The notes below the pieces were generated by a model. The model did no database searches, was not told the DNA's origin, and saw only the letters and a list, made by a program, of their open reading frames with translations. 64,000 nt of DNA. Origin: Siderastrea radians. Lineage: Eukaryota; Cnidaria; Anthozoa; Scleractinia; Rhizangiidae. The stretch is taken from the NCBI GenBank assembly GCA_964017195.1, contig OZ024887.1, positions 8,992,660-9,056,659 on the forward strand, in the 5' to 3' direction. Made by a program: the position numbers and the translations under genes. Of this stretch, positions 34,485 through 49,300 are shown piece by piece. The number at the start of each line of letters is the position of its first letter. Position 1 is the first letter of the stretch.

Positions 34485-37400
34485 ATGGCCGTGGCGCCGA
34501 ACAGTTCGGATGCTTGCCTAAGCATCGTTCACAGTCTGATGTGTCACAGACAAGGCGGCGAATCGGAGTCGTTCGCTAAGCGGGCTATCGAGTCTCTTGT
34601 GAAGAAACTCAAGGAGAAAAGGGATGAACTGGACTCACTGATCACCGCTATCACGTCTGGAGGCACGCATCCATCGAAATGCGTTACAATCCAACGCACG
34701 CTGGACGGAAGGTTGCAAGTCGCCGGACGAAAAGGCTTCCCCCATGTTATTTACGCGCGAATTTGGAGATGGCCTGATTTGCACAAGAACGAGCTGAAGC
34801 ACGTCAAGTACTGTCAGTTTGCTTTTGATTTAAAGTGTGACAGCGTTTGTGTGAATCCTTACCATTACGAGCGGGTTGTCTCGCCGGGTGAGTACACAAA
34901 AATACCGTAGATATTGTAATTCAACTGACTGGCAGCCAGCTCGATTCATGGCTGCTGCAAATACGTACTGATAGTTTAGTCTACATGCGGTATTTTCGTT
35001 TCCCTCGTTTTACTGATCATCCCACCTAATGTCTGTAAAGTTTGTCATCGCTTCTGTTTTAATGACAAATAAGACCTAACTGGAACCTCATTATTCCGCA
35101 GACATCACTGGATTGGCGCTGTCGAGAAATCCAGGTACGGTTGTAGATTTTGTAGTGTACGTCAAAATGAATGTTTTGCTATTTATTCACAGACGCTTTT
35201 TTGTGGTATGGATTTTTCTATTTCATTTCTATTAAAGTGCCCCGTGTTTGTGTGGGCAATTCATTTCCTATCTGAGTTTGGGAAGCATTAGTTTGAAACT
35301 CTTGTTAATTTGTCTCCGGTTAGCCTTTGAAACAGACAAAAGTTTAATACTATGGGTTTCGACGTGCAATGTATATTCATGGCGGTAGCTTTGTTCAACT
35401 CCAGACTTACTGTCTACTCTGAAACACGTGGCTCTGCCATCGTTTTGTTTTCTTTTGCCGACTGCATGCCTGAGTGGCAGCAGACAAAGGGTCCGGCCGT
35501 TCTCCTTGCTCTCTTGAAAATTTTAATCATGTTTTTCAGCAAGTTGCAATTGCGAAATCTGGAAATTTGAACTAAAATTTGTTATTGTTGAGATGATTAG
35601 AGACAAAAGAAAGGTGATAACAATTGCTAAACAAGAATATTTATAAAATGGTAAACGGGTTCCTCTATTTATTGAAGTATTGAAGTCACGATATCCCAGC
35701 TAGGCCAGGGGACTCAGTCAACATATTGTTCTTATGCACATGGACACGATATTTCAACAAGTGCGCCCATTTAGAAATCCTTGTATTGCATTTAAGCTTA
35801 TTTTGGCAATCAAAAGCGCTTAAAGTATCAACGAATTTTTTACTTCTCATCCGTGGAGATTATTCTGTTCAAACACTCTTAACCAACAAAATTAATATTT
35901 TTAAATTTTAAGTGTGTTTCGTGTAACTGCCATGCCACATGAATATTTCTTTATTCTACCCGCCAATTTTGCTTTCAATATAATTTTTTTCTATTGAGAA
36001 CTTTTTCTTTTGTTTTCTTGAGTGTTTTATTATATCACTGAAGAATACAGCACCTGATCAATACTTATGAGTATAAACTGATTTCTATTTTGGGAGTTCA
36101 TTATTTGGTTCATGTGAAGGTGTGTCAGTTATCAAATTAAACATGCAAAGTACATTTATGGAAGGTTTTGTATTAGGCAGCACTCCTCCACTACATAACC
36201 AGTTGAATAATTAAGCTCAGATACATATTAGGTAAGTATCAGAGCACTTTCCAAATTCTTCAGATGTTCATTTCTACAGAAAAGCATGTTTTTTTTTAGA
36301 TAAATTGCAGTGCGTCATCTTCCATGAACAAAAACACATTTCATGACAACTAAAAACTGAGTTCTTGCTTAATGGGTGATAACAATACATTATTGAAGTT
36401 CTTGGCTCGTGTTTCACAAGAAAAAAAGAGACAACAACAATTTCACGTTTCACACCACAAAAATTTGGCAAATCACAGATTAAGTAAATACCTATACCCC
36501 TCCCCTCCTTCATTTACCAGGTACCTGAAGCCCACCCACTCCTTGCTTCCCTTGTGCATGACAAAAGAAAGGCATAGAGGTTCAGTTCGTATTCACTATT
36601 TTGTTGTTACATCAAGTGGCTCAACTTGATTCACAAGTCTTATAACAGTCCAGATGAGACTGTCAGCTTACATTTGTTTAGTGCTGTAACTTGAATGATA
36701 AAAGAAACAACCTGCCATACACAGCTGTGATTAGTTGAAAAGAAATAGAGATTTTTCTTCTGTGTTGTCACAGGCTTTTGGGAACACTCAAGAAAGTTTG
36801 GGAGTACATGAAACAGTAGCTGCATGTGGAAACACTTTGCTTGTGGAAATCTGTTGATTCTTTCCTCAAATCATGATTATAACTGAATACGATGAAACCC
36901 TGTTATAACAATGTCCTCAGTACAGTGAATGATATTCTTTAGCCTGTCCAAAGTTGCAATAACAATGGCATAATGAACTCTCCATTATAATGAACACAAA
37001 CAAGAAGCCCAAGCTTGAAATTTGCCTTGATAGAATGAATAAATTTCATCATGCAACTGAAATTGTACCTGATACAAAACAGATTAACAGAGACGCACAT
37101 ATAAACCGGGAATCATGAAATGTCATTTCGTTGTTCTAATCCAGATAGATATGGTGTGTAAGTGGTGCAATGTAACGTAGTTTGTTTCTGAGGGCAAAGT
37201 AATGTTAGGCCAAACCCTGATATAATGAAGATTCGGTTGTAGCACTTTGGCACTTTGTTTCATCAGGGTTCCACTGTAAAATATGGGAAATGTCTACATT
37301 TTTAAATCAAGGTGTTCTTGTTTCCATGAGATCTATATATTTTACAAAAAAACACCCCTATATTTACTACATTGAGTATTGTTATATTGGCAAGTTCTGG

Positions 37401-40400
37401 TTGTCAAGTGTCTCCTAAATTGACACCAGAAGTGCTTGACACCTTGTATTGGTTTGGTTGCTAATTTTATGCTATTTCCCTGCTCACTTAGTTGTCTTTG
37501 AAGAATAAGGCTTAATCTGTCTCTAGTTCTCTTGTGAGTTGTGGTTGGCAATCTTGCTTGCATGGCATTTGGCAGTTTTTGGAAATGTGACTTAATTAGT
37601 GCATGGCGAAAAATCCCACATGTAGCCACTCTAGGACAGGTGACATGACAAAACCATACTTTGTTTGAAAACGTCAACTTTTTATATTTCTTAAAAGTTT
37701 TTGTAATGCCTGTGCCAAGGCAATACAAAAGTTTTGCCACATGCAGACGACAAGACAGCTTTTAAAAGGTAGCATCACCAGTGCAAGAAAAAATAAAAAC
37801 GTAAGAGTTCATGTAGCTGCAGGTTTGTGGTAGAAAGAGGAACACCTGATAGACTGAATAGGTGTTCATTGTTTTTCACTAATAGAAGTTCTTATTAATT
37901 ATCCACATTGCCAACTTATTTCCCTATCATTTAAGAAGAAATACTCGCAAAACAAACTATATGCATATACTTACAAAATATCATACAAATACAAAAAAAG
38001 TTTGGGCCATAGTCACAGGTGAGGGCTTGTGTTTACATCAGGTTGTGTAAGTCAAAGTGATCATTTTCTCTTTTTTCTTAGAAAAATAAATCCAGCATCT
38101 TTTTTGGCAGCGTGCTACTTGTTATATGTTTACATGCACGTAACCTTATTTTAAAATGGCTATGCAGCTAATAAGACCATGTGTTACATAATAAAAATTG
38201 TCTATATTAAGAGAATTTGTTCCCAGAATGGAAACGGTGGGTAAAGGTTAAGAAAATACATCATTTTTATGTAGTATTCCATGTCAAGAAAGTTTCCTTT
38301 TAAGAGAATTTTTCCCAGAATGGAAATGGTTAATAAAGTATAATTAGTATAATATCATGCAGTATTCAAGGTCAAGGAAGTTATATTTAGTTGACATTAT
38401 TAATAAAATTATCATGGCCTTGGCACTCATGTTGTTTATTAGGTGAGTCTTTGCCATTTGGGCAAGACAATAAAAATAGATAACGTTTGTAAACGGTGTG
38501 AAAATAAGCTTATCAGTGCAGCTGTTTATTTTATAACCAGCTGTTTTTGTCTTTATTAGTCGTTGGTAGAGGTTCAGGAAGTATTTAAGCTTCAGTATAA
38601 TTAGTGCATGTTATAGGATGCTGAACAATATTGTATGTACAGCTTTCTTCTGAATTTTCCCTTGCCATGAAAAAGAAATTAGCACCTCCTACTGTCGCAT
38701 GTTTGTGTTTAGATTATGAACCTGGACAATTAATCAGGAAGTCACTGTTAGCAAGTTCATTTTCACCATGATTCAATAATAATGTAATGATAAAATCTTA
38801 TTAATGTTACATTTTCATACTGGTGGCTACATTCTGCTTAAGCTACATGTACACTGTAAGCTGTAATTTGTTTTAGTTTCTGTCTGCAACAAGATCTCAA
38901 AAAAAGTGACTGCCAAATAATTTCTTCTTCAAACTGGATCAAGGTTTCATTAAAAGCCAATCATGTCAGGCTGTGAGATAGTGGTATGGGGTGGGAAGGA
39001 AAGGTTTTTGTTGAATGTTTCATTAGTAAAAAAGTTACTAGCCTGACAACAAAACTGGCTGCTTGTACTAGACAACCAGACATAACTTTTTGTGAACTTT
39101 AACGTGATAAGTTTTCACTTTTTCTTAATCAGAGTTTATAAGTTGAAGTTGGGTCAAGTTAATTAGCAGTTAATAGCATAAAATAACATTTATAGATGCT
39201 AATGTTGTAAGGAATGAAATAATACAGTTATATTTTAATTTGGTTTTCACAGAGTTACTCTTTACCAAGCTGTGACGATACAGAAAAAGAATGCATCAAA
39301 TCAATTATTTGGAAACATTCTTTGAGTAATCTTGTGTGAAATTGAACCTCAAAGTGCAAGGATTTAAGCAGTAATCCAGTAAATAGAATTAATTGGTATT
39401 TACCAACTGTCTGTGTTCTATTATAATCTGTTTTTTCAACTAATCCTATTACTGCCTGAATCATTATCCTGTCATTAAATGGGAACTATCTTAGAACCAC
39501 TTCTGTTTCTAAATAAGTGGACACTATGGCTAGGAAATTAATTGAAGGGCTCGTTGGAAAAAGGGCGTAAGTGATGATTTGAGGTTAAAATCGAAATTGG
39601 TGCTATTCAGCTGAACATTGGCACACAGGCTGGTTTTCATGTAAGGAACATTGGTATGCATTTATTTCTTGACCTGAGATCTTAAATTCGAAGAATTGGC
39701 ATATTACTTTTGCTGAAAAATTTTTATTGAACTGAACTCGCTCAAGTGAAGCGTGAATGATTTCTTTTGTTCTCTGCCTGAACTAAAACAAAGGAATTCA
39801 ACCTAGAATCAGCTGTCCTGTTGTTTCTTTGTGCGTCAGTTTAAAGCAAAAGTAATGTGCAAATTCTTCAAATTAAAGCTCTCAGGTCAAGAAATAAATG
39901 CACAACAATGTTCCTTACATGAAAACCAGCCTGTGTGCCAATGTACAGCTAAATAGCACCAATTTCGATCTTAACGTCAAATCATCACTAACTCCCTTTT
40001 TCCACTGAGCCCTTTAATTGTGTGTTTTTTCATCCTCAACCAAGGAGACACTTGTGTGCTGTAGATTAAAGTGCATAGCTCACTAAAGTTTGTCTGTATG
40101 CATTCTTCAGTTATTGGGATTACGTTACAAACTAAGAAAATAAACCTTCACAACACTCTTCATACGGGTGCCTTAAGTACTATTTTTAGTGAGAACTTTG
40201 TAAATTGAACAAATCTTGAATTTAGTGAGTACTTAAGGTATCAACTTTACTTGCGGTTTCCAAATTTACCTGTTGTTAATTAGTAATTACTGGTACATAT
40301 TTGCTAAACGTAATAGTGCTGCTACATGTTTTTCTTCATTTAGTGGTGTCTTTCCCTTCATGGAAAAGAACTGAGGAACTAATGCTTGTATTGAATTCAA

Positions 40401-43400
40401 TGGATGTGAATTATATTGAATATATAGCTATGCAAAATGTTTGAGATATATTATGGCTTGTGTCTATACATGTACCTGATGCCATCATGCATGTGCGAAA
40501 CTTGCACAAAGTGTGTGTGAGCTAGCAGCTAACTGAAAAAAAAGAGGATTCAAATTCAAACAAACTTCAAAACCATGTTTTTTCCTGAATGAAACCCATG
40601 CCATTTTATTACAAGCTACCTTATTACATGAAATTTTTGTGACACGTTAATTTCGTGAATTTTCGCGATTTAAAAAAAATCGCGAAATTAAGGTGATGCG
40701 AACAATAAGTGTCGCAAACATAACATGATGTGAAAATTAAGTGACTAGCATTATGTCAATAATCAAGAAAGAATGAGTTAAGTGCAAGAAATTTTGCAAG
40801 AACAAATTCGCAATGTCGTATTTGGCAATGTCCAAAAGCAAGTGGATAGTAGAGTTAACTTTAAAGATGTGAATGCCGACTGGTAAGTTATCGGTTTTGA
40901 AACCAATTCATGCAACTTGGTCGGTGGAAATGTATTGCTTTTTCACCAGTGCACAGGGCAGGGTTCATGTCTTGAAAGGATGGGAGAAAGCAGGAACAAA
41001 GGGCGTAGTAACTGAGAAGTATTACCACCTGTTGATCCATATCAAGACATTTACACAAATGACTCGTGACACTTGTATATATGTCTCTAAACTGCATTAT
41101 GTGACTGAGCAGCAGCATTTTTTCTTCAGAGTCTGTGGGAAGGAATTTTCAATGTAAATCGATATTGTGGTCAATTGAATCATAACCTCCGATCAGGCCA
41201 AATTTTCGCATCGCTCTCATATTCTCTTACGTGGGTCGCTCGCTTAAATAGGGCCTGATACAATCTCTCACAAGAGTTCGTGCACGGCGGCCAAATTTTG
41301 GCCGCGGGAATGTCGCAATCTGATTGGTCCTTTAACAGTAGAGCTGTCAACGGAAGTACTGATTGTCTACAAGACTCGCTTACAATTTTCGATCCAACCG
41401 CCATCGCCAAGGAAGAAGTCTGCTGAGGTAAACGTGTCGCTCAAAGATATTCTTGTCGTTCTAGGAGAATTGTCATCATTTCTTTCTCTCCTGAGAATGG
41501 CGTCCAGTTTGACGCAAGCTGTCTGTCTTTCGGAGCAGAGAAGTACAGCAGCAGTGAAGTACGTATCCCGTTTTATCTCTCGAAATTTTCATTTGAAGGC
41601 TTTCAGCTAGTATTGAAAATATAAGCAGAGTAGTGGTTGTTTCCATGTTTTACGAAACAAAACGAACAGCAGAGGGACTAGTATCTTTCGCCAAGAGTGA
41701 TCAACAAGTCAACTGATAATTCGGTAAACTTAACGGTAAACTGATATTTAGCGAGAGCCGCACTCAGGGAGATGCTGTATTTATTTTTACCTTAGTAATA
41801 AAGACTTTCATTGTATTCATTCAGTGTTACTAATGTCATTTTATTGATCTCTGACATTGATATCAAAGGATCTGACTACGTTAATAATAAATGTTCTTCG
41901 TTTTAAAATTCGCTGCTGTTTAGAGATGAAATTTGCTGGTAATCTCAAATATTTATCACTTCTGGAACTAAATTAAATTACAAAACACTCGTTTGTTTAT
42001 AAACGGTTTTATTGATATCTTTATTGTAAAGAGTGAAACTGAAGGTATTTCTCTTAATTTCTTAAGGTATTTATGCAGAAAATTGGTGACAAGTGCGTAG
42101 AGAATATTTCCAGATACCACCTGAAATGAGAAAGGATTCAAACATGTGGCATACCTATTTTGTTAGATGACAACCTCGTCGCGTTCTGAATTTTCATTCA
42201 GTTTCAACTCAAACAGAGCAACTATGTAAAATATAACGGAGTGCGTGCCTTCAAGTTGTAAATTTGAGCGCTAGTGCCAAGATTTATCATAGCCTGTGAC
42301 TTTCTTATTTTTGCCGACATTTGCGGACTTTTTGCGAATGCCGTTATGTTATGGGAAATTTGCATACCGAGGAGCATGCAAGCAGAACAAATTTTGATTG
42401 GCTGTTTTGTTGAATGTTTATCAATCAAAAAAGTGGGCGGCAGATGTTCAGTAGAAGGATTGTATCAGGCTCTATTTTTCGTTTCGCTCTTCCCGCCTGA
42501 ATGTTTCACCGAGCGAAACAAAAATAGAGTTTGATGGCAGGTTAATTGAATCAAGACCAGGGCCCAGTTGTTCAAAGAGCGGATAACTTTATCCACCGGA
42601 TAAATAATTATCCATTGGATAGTGAACTTTGTTTTCTTATCATTTATCCGCTGGATAGCGATTTATTCGTTGGATAGCGTTATCCACCCTTTGAACAACT
42701 GGGCCCTGTAATTCACTCCTTAAAAGCATGAACTGCTTGTGGACATTGTGAGAACTGCTTTTTTGTCACTGTTGACATATAGTCCCGCGGTTGCATTTTT
42801 GTTAATTTGACGTTATTGTACCTTCAATAAAGTCGTTTTGTTTAATTCAGGACAGGTTAAATAACATTGCCAAGGAAAAAATTATTTCTTACTCAAAGAC
42901 ACGAAATTAAAGTGATTCAAACACAAAATTTTCACAAAATCGCGAAATTAAAGTGTCCCGAAAATTTCATTTAATAAGGTAAAAGTCACTTTTGGGGGCA
43001 GACATCAATAATTACAAGACAAGTTAGGCACACTGACTGTGTGAAAGTATTGTCAGTGTTGTTGTTTATTTCGCTTTATTGTTTGACATGCATTGGTCAC
43101 TGAAGTAATGAAATTATGCAATATTTTTTTTCACTTTAGATGGAGCTTACGCAGGTAATTCTCAACCAGATCCTGACTTCCGTCAAGCAGTTGGACCCAC
43201 AGCTCATCATTATCCTGGTCTGTAATAGTATTATCTTTTTATATGAAGTTGATGCAACTTTTTTTTTAAATCTTGTGTTGGAAAAGTCCCTAAAATTTCA
43301 TTTTTACCCTTGAAATAAGTTTCTTTTCTATTATGGTGTACGAATGAAATTACTGCAAATTAACTGAACCAATATCCTGGCCTATGGTGAAAGGAAATTG

Positions 43401-45807
43401 TAGTATTAACGTTACAATATAAAAATTGTTCAGCAGAAGGTTGTCAAATATGGTTTAACATCTTCACTTGACAGGTTTTTTTATAATTTTTGTTCTGTGA
43501 GTTGTAAATATCCTTAGTTCTTTTATACAGGTCCCAGTTGTTTAAAGAGCGGATAACCCTATCCACTGGATAGTGTACTTTGTTTTGGTATCATTCATCC
43601 ACTGAATAGCGATTTATCCTGTGGATAGCGTTATCCACCCTTTGAACAACCGGGCCCAGCTGTACGACTTTCCACCTCCTTATATTGCTCACCCCTTCAC
43701 CCACAGAATATTTTCAATTACATTTTCCTTTCTAGACAGAACAATATAAATCCACACATATTTTTATCTATTACTATATTATCCATTGTTATTTTTAACC
43801 ATTCTGCTATTATATTGCTACCCTTAATCTGCAACCACATCCGCCCTCTTAGCCAACACCTTGAATGTTTCCTGTTTCCTTATGAAATGCTTAACAGACT
43901 TGTATTGTTTCTCACACAATATTTTTTGGCTGTTATCACCAGTTCAATGAATTAATGTGCATATCTGATAAAGGCAAATTTCACAGCAAGCTTGTGTTTA
44001 GCATGCCATCAACATTGCCCTGAGTGTTACATGTACAAATAATGTAAACAGTGCCCTGGAAAACTTAGGAAGCAACATTATTTACTCATTGATTACTGGC
44101 CATCTAAAGCTTCAAAAGCAAACATCGTATTTAATTTGTGTGATTTAATAAAGGGGCTGTCATCTCCAGTGCAAATAATTGTAGCCATTCAAAACTGTTC
44201 CCCACAACTCAGTGTTCTTGTTTTGTATTGAAAATCAATAAAACATTCTCTAGATAAAAACATAAATAAATTGAGCTTTGGCTGTCACGCTACAGCCTTC
44301 GATGGGCAAAAATGGAATGAAAACCTATAATAAATTATATACAGAGTAAGGTGACACTAAAATAATAAAAGGAACAATGAGAAAGTATAAAAGTGTTAAT
44401 TAAGCTAGCTATTTTTAAAAAAAGATTAGAGTACTGATTAGTGAGCGACATAGGGTTATTGTCTGCATGCTTGATAACAGAAGTGTGCTTTGTATGAATT
44501 AGTGAAGAAAGTTCTCCAAAACAAACATAATCCCAACAATGAAGTACTACATGTAAACAAGAAATCCCAAGTGGCATTGAACACCACCCAATTCTCAAGG
44601 TAAAAAAAAGTACAAGTATATGTAAATAAAATTGAGCTTTCGGCTGTCAGGCTAGAGCCTTTGATGGACAAAAATGGAATAAAAATCTAAAATATATACG
44701 AAATAAGGTGAGACTAAAATAATACTAGGAAAGTAGAAGTATATAAGTGCTAATTAAGCTAACTATTAAAAAAAAAAGATTAGAGTACTGATTTGGGAGC
44801 AGCATAAAATTATTTGCTGCATGCTTCATAGCAGAAGTGTGCTTTGTGTTGGTGAAGAACTCCAAGTCAGTCACAATCCCATCAATGAAGTACTACATGT
44901 AAACAAGCAAAGCCCTAGTGGCATTGAACCTGGCCATCGTTCACCACCCAATCCTCAGTAAAAAAATATTAGTGACACACAATTCACAAGTTCACCCACT
45001 CTACATCACAGTGCATCATCACATGATGTTAAGTGGAAGTTAAGGCCAAGAGGATGTTTTTCTAAGCAAAAGCTGCAAGTCTGTACCAGGTCTTTAGCCG
45101 CAAATTGATTAGTGGGCACCCTCATGCTTGTCCCCCAGAAAATGGAAAAAGTTAACTTACATGAATTTTTCCAAGAGGGAAGCATTCACAGGGAACTCAG
45201 ATGGCTCTCTGGTTTAATAAACCGTAGATTGATTAGTGTGTTTTAATTATTTTAAATTTTCTCTTACCAGGTAGCCAATCAGTTGCTCCAGTTGTAGGCC
45301 CATCTCCTCATGAAATGTACCCTGGAATGCATGGTCCTGGTGACCACGGCATGGGACATGTCTCCTCAGGTATGAGCTTTGTTTTCCATCTTTTGCTCTC
45401 CAATTTTCTCCCATCCAACTGATTAAGTGAAACCTATGTCAAGATGTGCACTTTATGTTTTTTGTCTTCGGCATCAACATTTCCTCCTTTGCCATATTGC
45501 ACTTCATCTGACTCCTAAAAATTAAAAGAGAAAGTCTGATGTAAGCCCGGGAAAACTCTTCTAAGATTAGCAGGTTTTATTCAAGACTTTCTCAAAGTTC
45601 TTTACTTCTCATTTCCAGTCTAAGAGGAGCTCTGTAAAGTCTCTCACAACCAGTTTTCGATCAACACTTTATTTAAATTATTAATTCTCTCACTTGCTTA
45701 TACTGTAGAATTCTTTTAATAATCCCTGGGCTTATTTGTCCAAAAGGCTTTTTTGGTGGGCTTATTATTATTATTATTATTGTTATTATTATTATTATTA
45801 TTTTATT

Positions 45808-45841
<34 letters not shown>

Positions 45842-46264
45842 TTTTTATTTTTGAGTTGGCGGGGGGTATTATTGGAGGGAGTCTTGCACTCAAAAAATGG
45901 TTTGGCTTATACTCTTTTGTAGAATGAGCCATATCACAATACTTACTAAATAGGAGCAATGATTTGTTATTCAGTGGCATGTAGATAATTGAAACTGTAT
46001 TTAGCTCAAACCACTGTCCTTCAGGTGACAATTCTACACTACATTGGTTCACTTTGTATTTTCTCTGTTTGGGAGATGGGGGAATCGGGTGTGAAATTGT
46101 TCATTCAAACAATTATCTTGCAGTACATGTACAATTCAATAATGTGGTTTTTCTCTGCTCATCCCATAGGAGGACCACCTGGCTGGGGTGGACCAGGCTC
46201 AGCAACCTACAACCCTGGACCACACCCTGGAGCTGGCTATTGTAAGTTGCTTATTTTATTTATT

Positions 46265-46330
<66 letters not shown>

Positions 46331-49300
46331 TTGATATTTTGTGTGGGTTCCAGTTTCCTGGGACGAGAAGTCTAAGCATCAGATGGCCTAAATTTGAACT
46401 GGCAGTTTGCAGATTAGATTTTCACTTAGTATCAGTGGTCAGTGGTACAATCATGACCCATAATTTTTCAAACTGTTCCATTAAAACCATTTGGTCTTTT
46501 GTTTTGGAATTGCTTGATTTTCTGCACTGTGGTTCCATGAGCCATATTCCTTTGTAGCCAGTTGCTAGTGTGATACAGTTTCCTAAAGCTAACTGCCTTT
46601 GTTTATCTGTAGGGACCCAAGATCAAACATCAGAAGTCCAAGATAGTGCTCCACTCTCAAAACACCCCCGTAAGTGCATGTTTAGCTTCATACCCTGAGT
46701 TAAGCTTAACTGTGTATTAGGCAAACAATGAACCATGCATTTTTATGCAAGATGTTAGAGAACACCTTCGAATTTAAACTAGATGAAGCAATTTCATCCA
46801 ATATTGCCATTACTATATGCGTGATGTTTTTGTGATTGTAGCCCAGTCGTTAAATCAACCAACCAGTATGTTTTGACCAATAGGTTGTTCATTTCAAAGT
46901 GCTAGATACAGTTTAGCTGTGCTACTAAGGCCCAGTTCAGACGCCGTACCTCTCATGCCGTACCTAGTAGTACGTAGTTTTTTGGCGGTTGTACGGTGTC
47001 CAAATGAGTTTTTTTCGACAGTATTAGGCAAGCCAAAATCTCAGGGTACGGCAAAGCTTGCCGCTTAATACGACCTAGGAGCGAAAATGTATTTGGTACG
47101 GCACATGAGAGGTACGGCGTCTAAACTGGGCCTAAGATCTGCATTGAACTGTTCAAACGATGCCTTCCTCAAAGTTTGATTTTCACACCCATGTAGCCAC
47201 ACCATCCAGTACGTTTTCAAATTAAATCACTCCAGAAGCTAATTTTGGATACCTCCCACACACTAAACTCTCAAAGGATTTATTTGGTTTCTGAGCACAA
47301 TTACGTATCCAACTTTAAGCCTTCTACAGTTTATCTTGAAGGTGCTTTTAGATGTTTCACCACTATTTATTTGACAAGTCTCTTTAAAATAGTATTATGC
47401 ACATGTTCTCATAGTCAATAACAAGCACAGTTAACTACAAGACGAAACACTTACCAACCGTTTTCAACCGCTTAAGCTTAATTTCTATTATGTTGAAAGT
47501 GCCAATAATAAAGGAATTTCATCTACGCTGTAGTGAGAACACAGATATAAACCAAAGCGTACTAGAAGGCATTTTTAAGAGTTTGTATATGGATCTAAAG
47601 TTCGATGGAAAATAATTTCCAATTTTCCACTGAAAAGCTGTAAATAATGGGAATAAAAGTGTTAAAACCTCGCCTGTTGTCTTTCCCCCGTGTTTTTGTC
47701 GCCTCTGGGAAGCTACTGGAGTCCGTTTTCAGTGAGTTTCGTCAACGGTCGAACTCGCGACTGTAGCGTACTAACCAACTCGCTCTAAACGGCCCTATGA
47801 GCCTCCCAGTAGCGATACAGACACAACAATTGACAACAAGTCGGGTTTTAACACTTTTATTCACATAATTTACAATTATAAGTCTTATTCATTTAATTTA
47901 ATCCGAATTAATTTTGGAAAAGTGGAAGCTATTTTTTATTGAATTTCAAATAAGTCTTACTTGTAAACTCTCATAAGGTTGCATGCTTTAAGTTTCAAAA
48001 CGTTAAGATTCGCAAATTTTAAAATAAATATAATTACCTTCGTTTGAGACATCTTCAAGAACAACATATGTTGGATTCTTTCAAGTTTGTCAAGCACTCA
48101 AAGAAAGTGAAGATTGAAGAAACTGCGATTACTGTCTCGAGACGAGATTCGTGTCTAGTGGGACTAGCGCACGAATTCTTGGCGGGAAAATCAGACGGCT
48201 TCTTTCAGCCTTCTGCGAAAAGACGTCAAAATGGCGGGAAATGATTCTCAGAATTGTTTCCTGCCGTTCATTTCATTACTTGAACTTTCATAGCTTCATA
48301 ACTTGCCATAAGACTTTAATATATATAAACTGCCGGAACTTTCACTTCCTTGCAGCTCCCGAGAATTGGTGTTCCATATCCTACTTCGAATTGGACCAGC
48401 AGGTCGGCGAGATCTTCAAGGTCATGTCATCTTGTCCGTCGGTCAAGGTGGACGGCTATGTCGATCCGTCAGGTGGTAGCAGATTTTGTCTCGGTCAGCT
48501 TTCCAACGTACACAGAACAGATGCTAGTGAGAAGGCCAGGCTTCACATAGGTACGGGCTAGTAGCAAATAGGGTAAATACGCGTACATTAACCGAGGCGG
48601 TCCACCGCTGAGGTTTCCTCTGAGCACAATTTTTTGCAGAGCTGATTCGCTTATCCCTCAGTTGTATATTAAACCAGTGCTACGCGTCGACACATTTCGT
48701 GTACCCCTCCACATTGTCAGTGCCTCAAGCCAACCACGACCTGTTCCTCGATGATCATTTTCTGGGTTCGAATCCCTACTGGCGACGTCAAAGAAATTTT
48801 CTTTACCTCGTATGGACCACATTTTCTTGCTAGGGCAATGCTCTGTAGAAAATTAACGCCGATTCCTTTCAGCACTTAAACTTACCGTGCAGATTTAATT
48901 ACCTGTCATCTCGTCGCTGAGGAAAGTTTGTTTATTTTGCCGTGAAAAGGTTAAATGGGCGTCCTATGGAAATGGAAATTTAACATACCAGCGTTTTCCA
49001 TGTACCCAGCATCCTTTCCTAAAAATTAAACTCATTGCTCCAAGCCACATGGAGCGTATTCGCAGGCTACCAAATTTATGGTGTTTTAAATATAATTTTC
49101 GTATTTCTTTCAGGAAAAGGGGTTCAATTAGATTTAAGAGGCGAAGGGGACGTGTGGGTGCGCTGTCTCAGCGAACACAGCGTGTTTGTACAAAGCTACT
49201 ACTTAGATAGAGAGGCTGGACGTTGTCCTGGTGATGCCGTCCACAAAATCTACCCTTCCGCCTACATAAAGGTGTTCGACTTGCGTCAGTGCTACCGACA

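Larger units (their letters stand above)
40619..42979. mobile_element. 2.36 kb inverted-repeat element hosting two further elements
   Basis: The left end CCTTATTACATGAAATTTTT and right end (reverse complement CCTTATTAAATGAAATTTTC) form inverted repeats that continue through a GACAC-TTAATTTCG motif for about 40 bp. TA flanks both ends (40617-40618 and 42980-42981), as in Tc1/mariner elements. Most of its interior is the nested elements 41183-42544 and 42558-42708. Confidence 0.72.

Noticed and set aside
37342..37740. Minus-strand open frame of 132 codons in SMAD4 intron 2
   Set aside because: No domain or motif recognised, no splice context, and the composition looks like chance translation of AT-rich intron DNA.
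45736..45927. Tyr-rich open frame
   Set aside because: It is the translation of ATT/TTTA microsatellite DNA in a SMAD4 intron.
48764..48774. GGTTCGAATCC, a perfect tRNA B box, suggesting a tRNA gene
   Set aside because: No matching A box at the right distance and no cloverleaf could be drawn; at most a SINE fragment.
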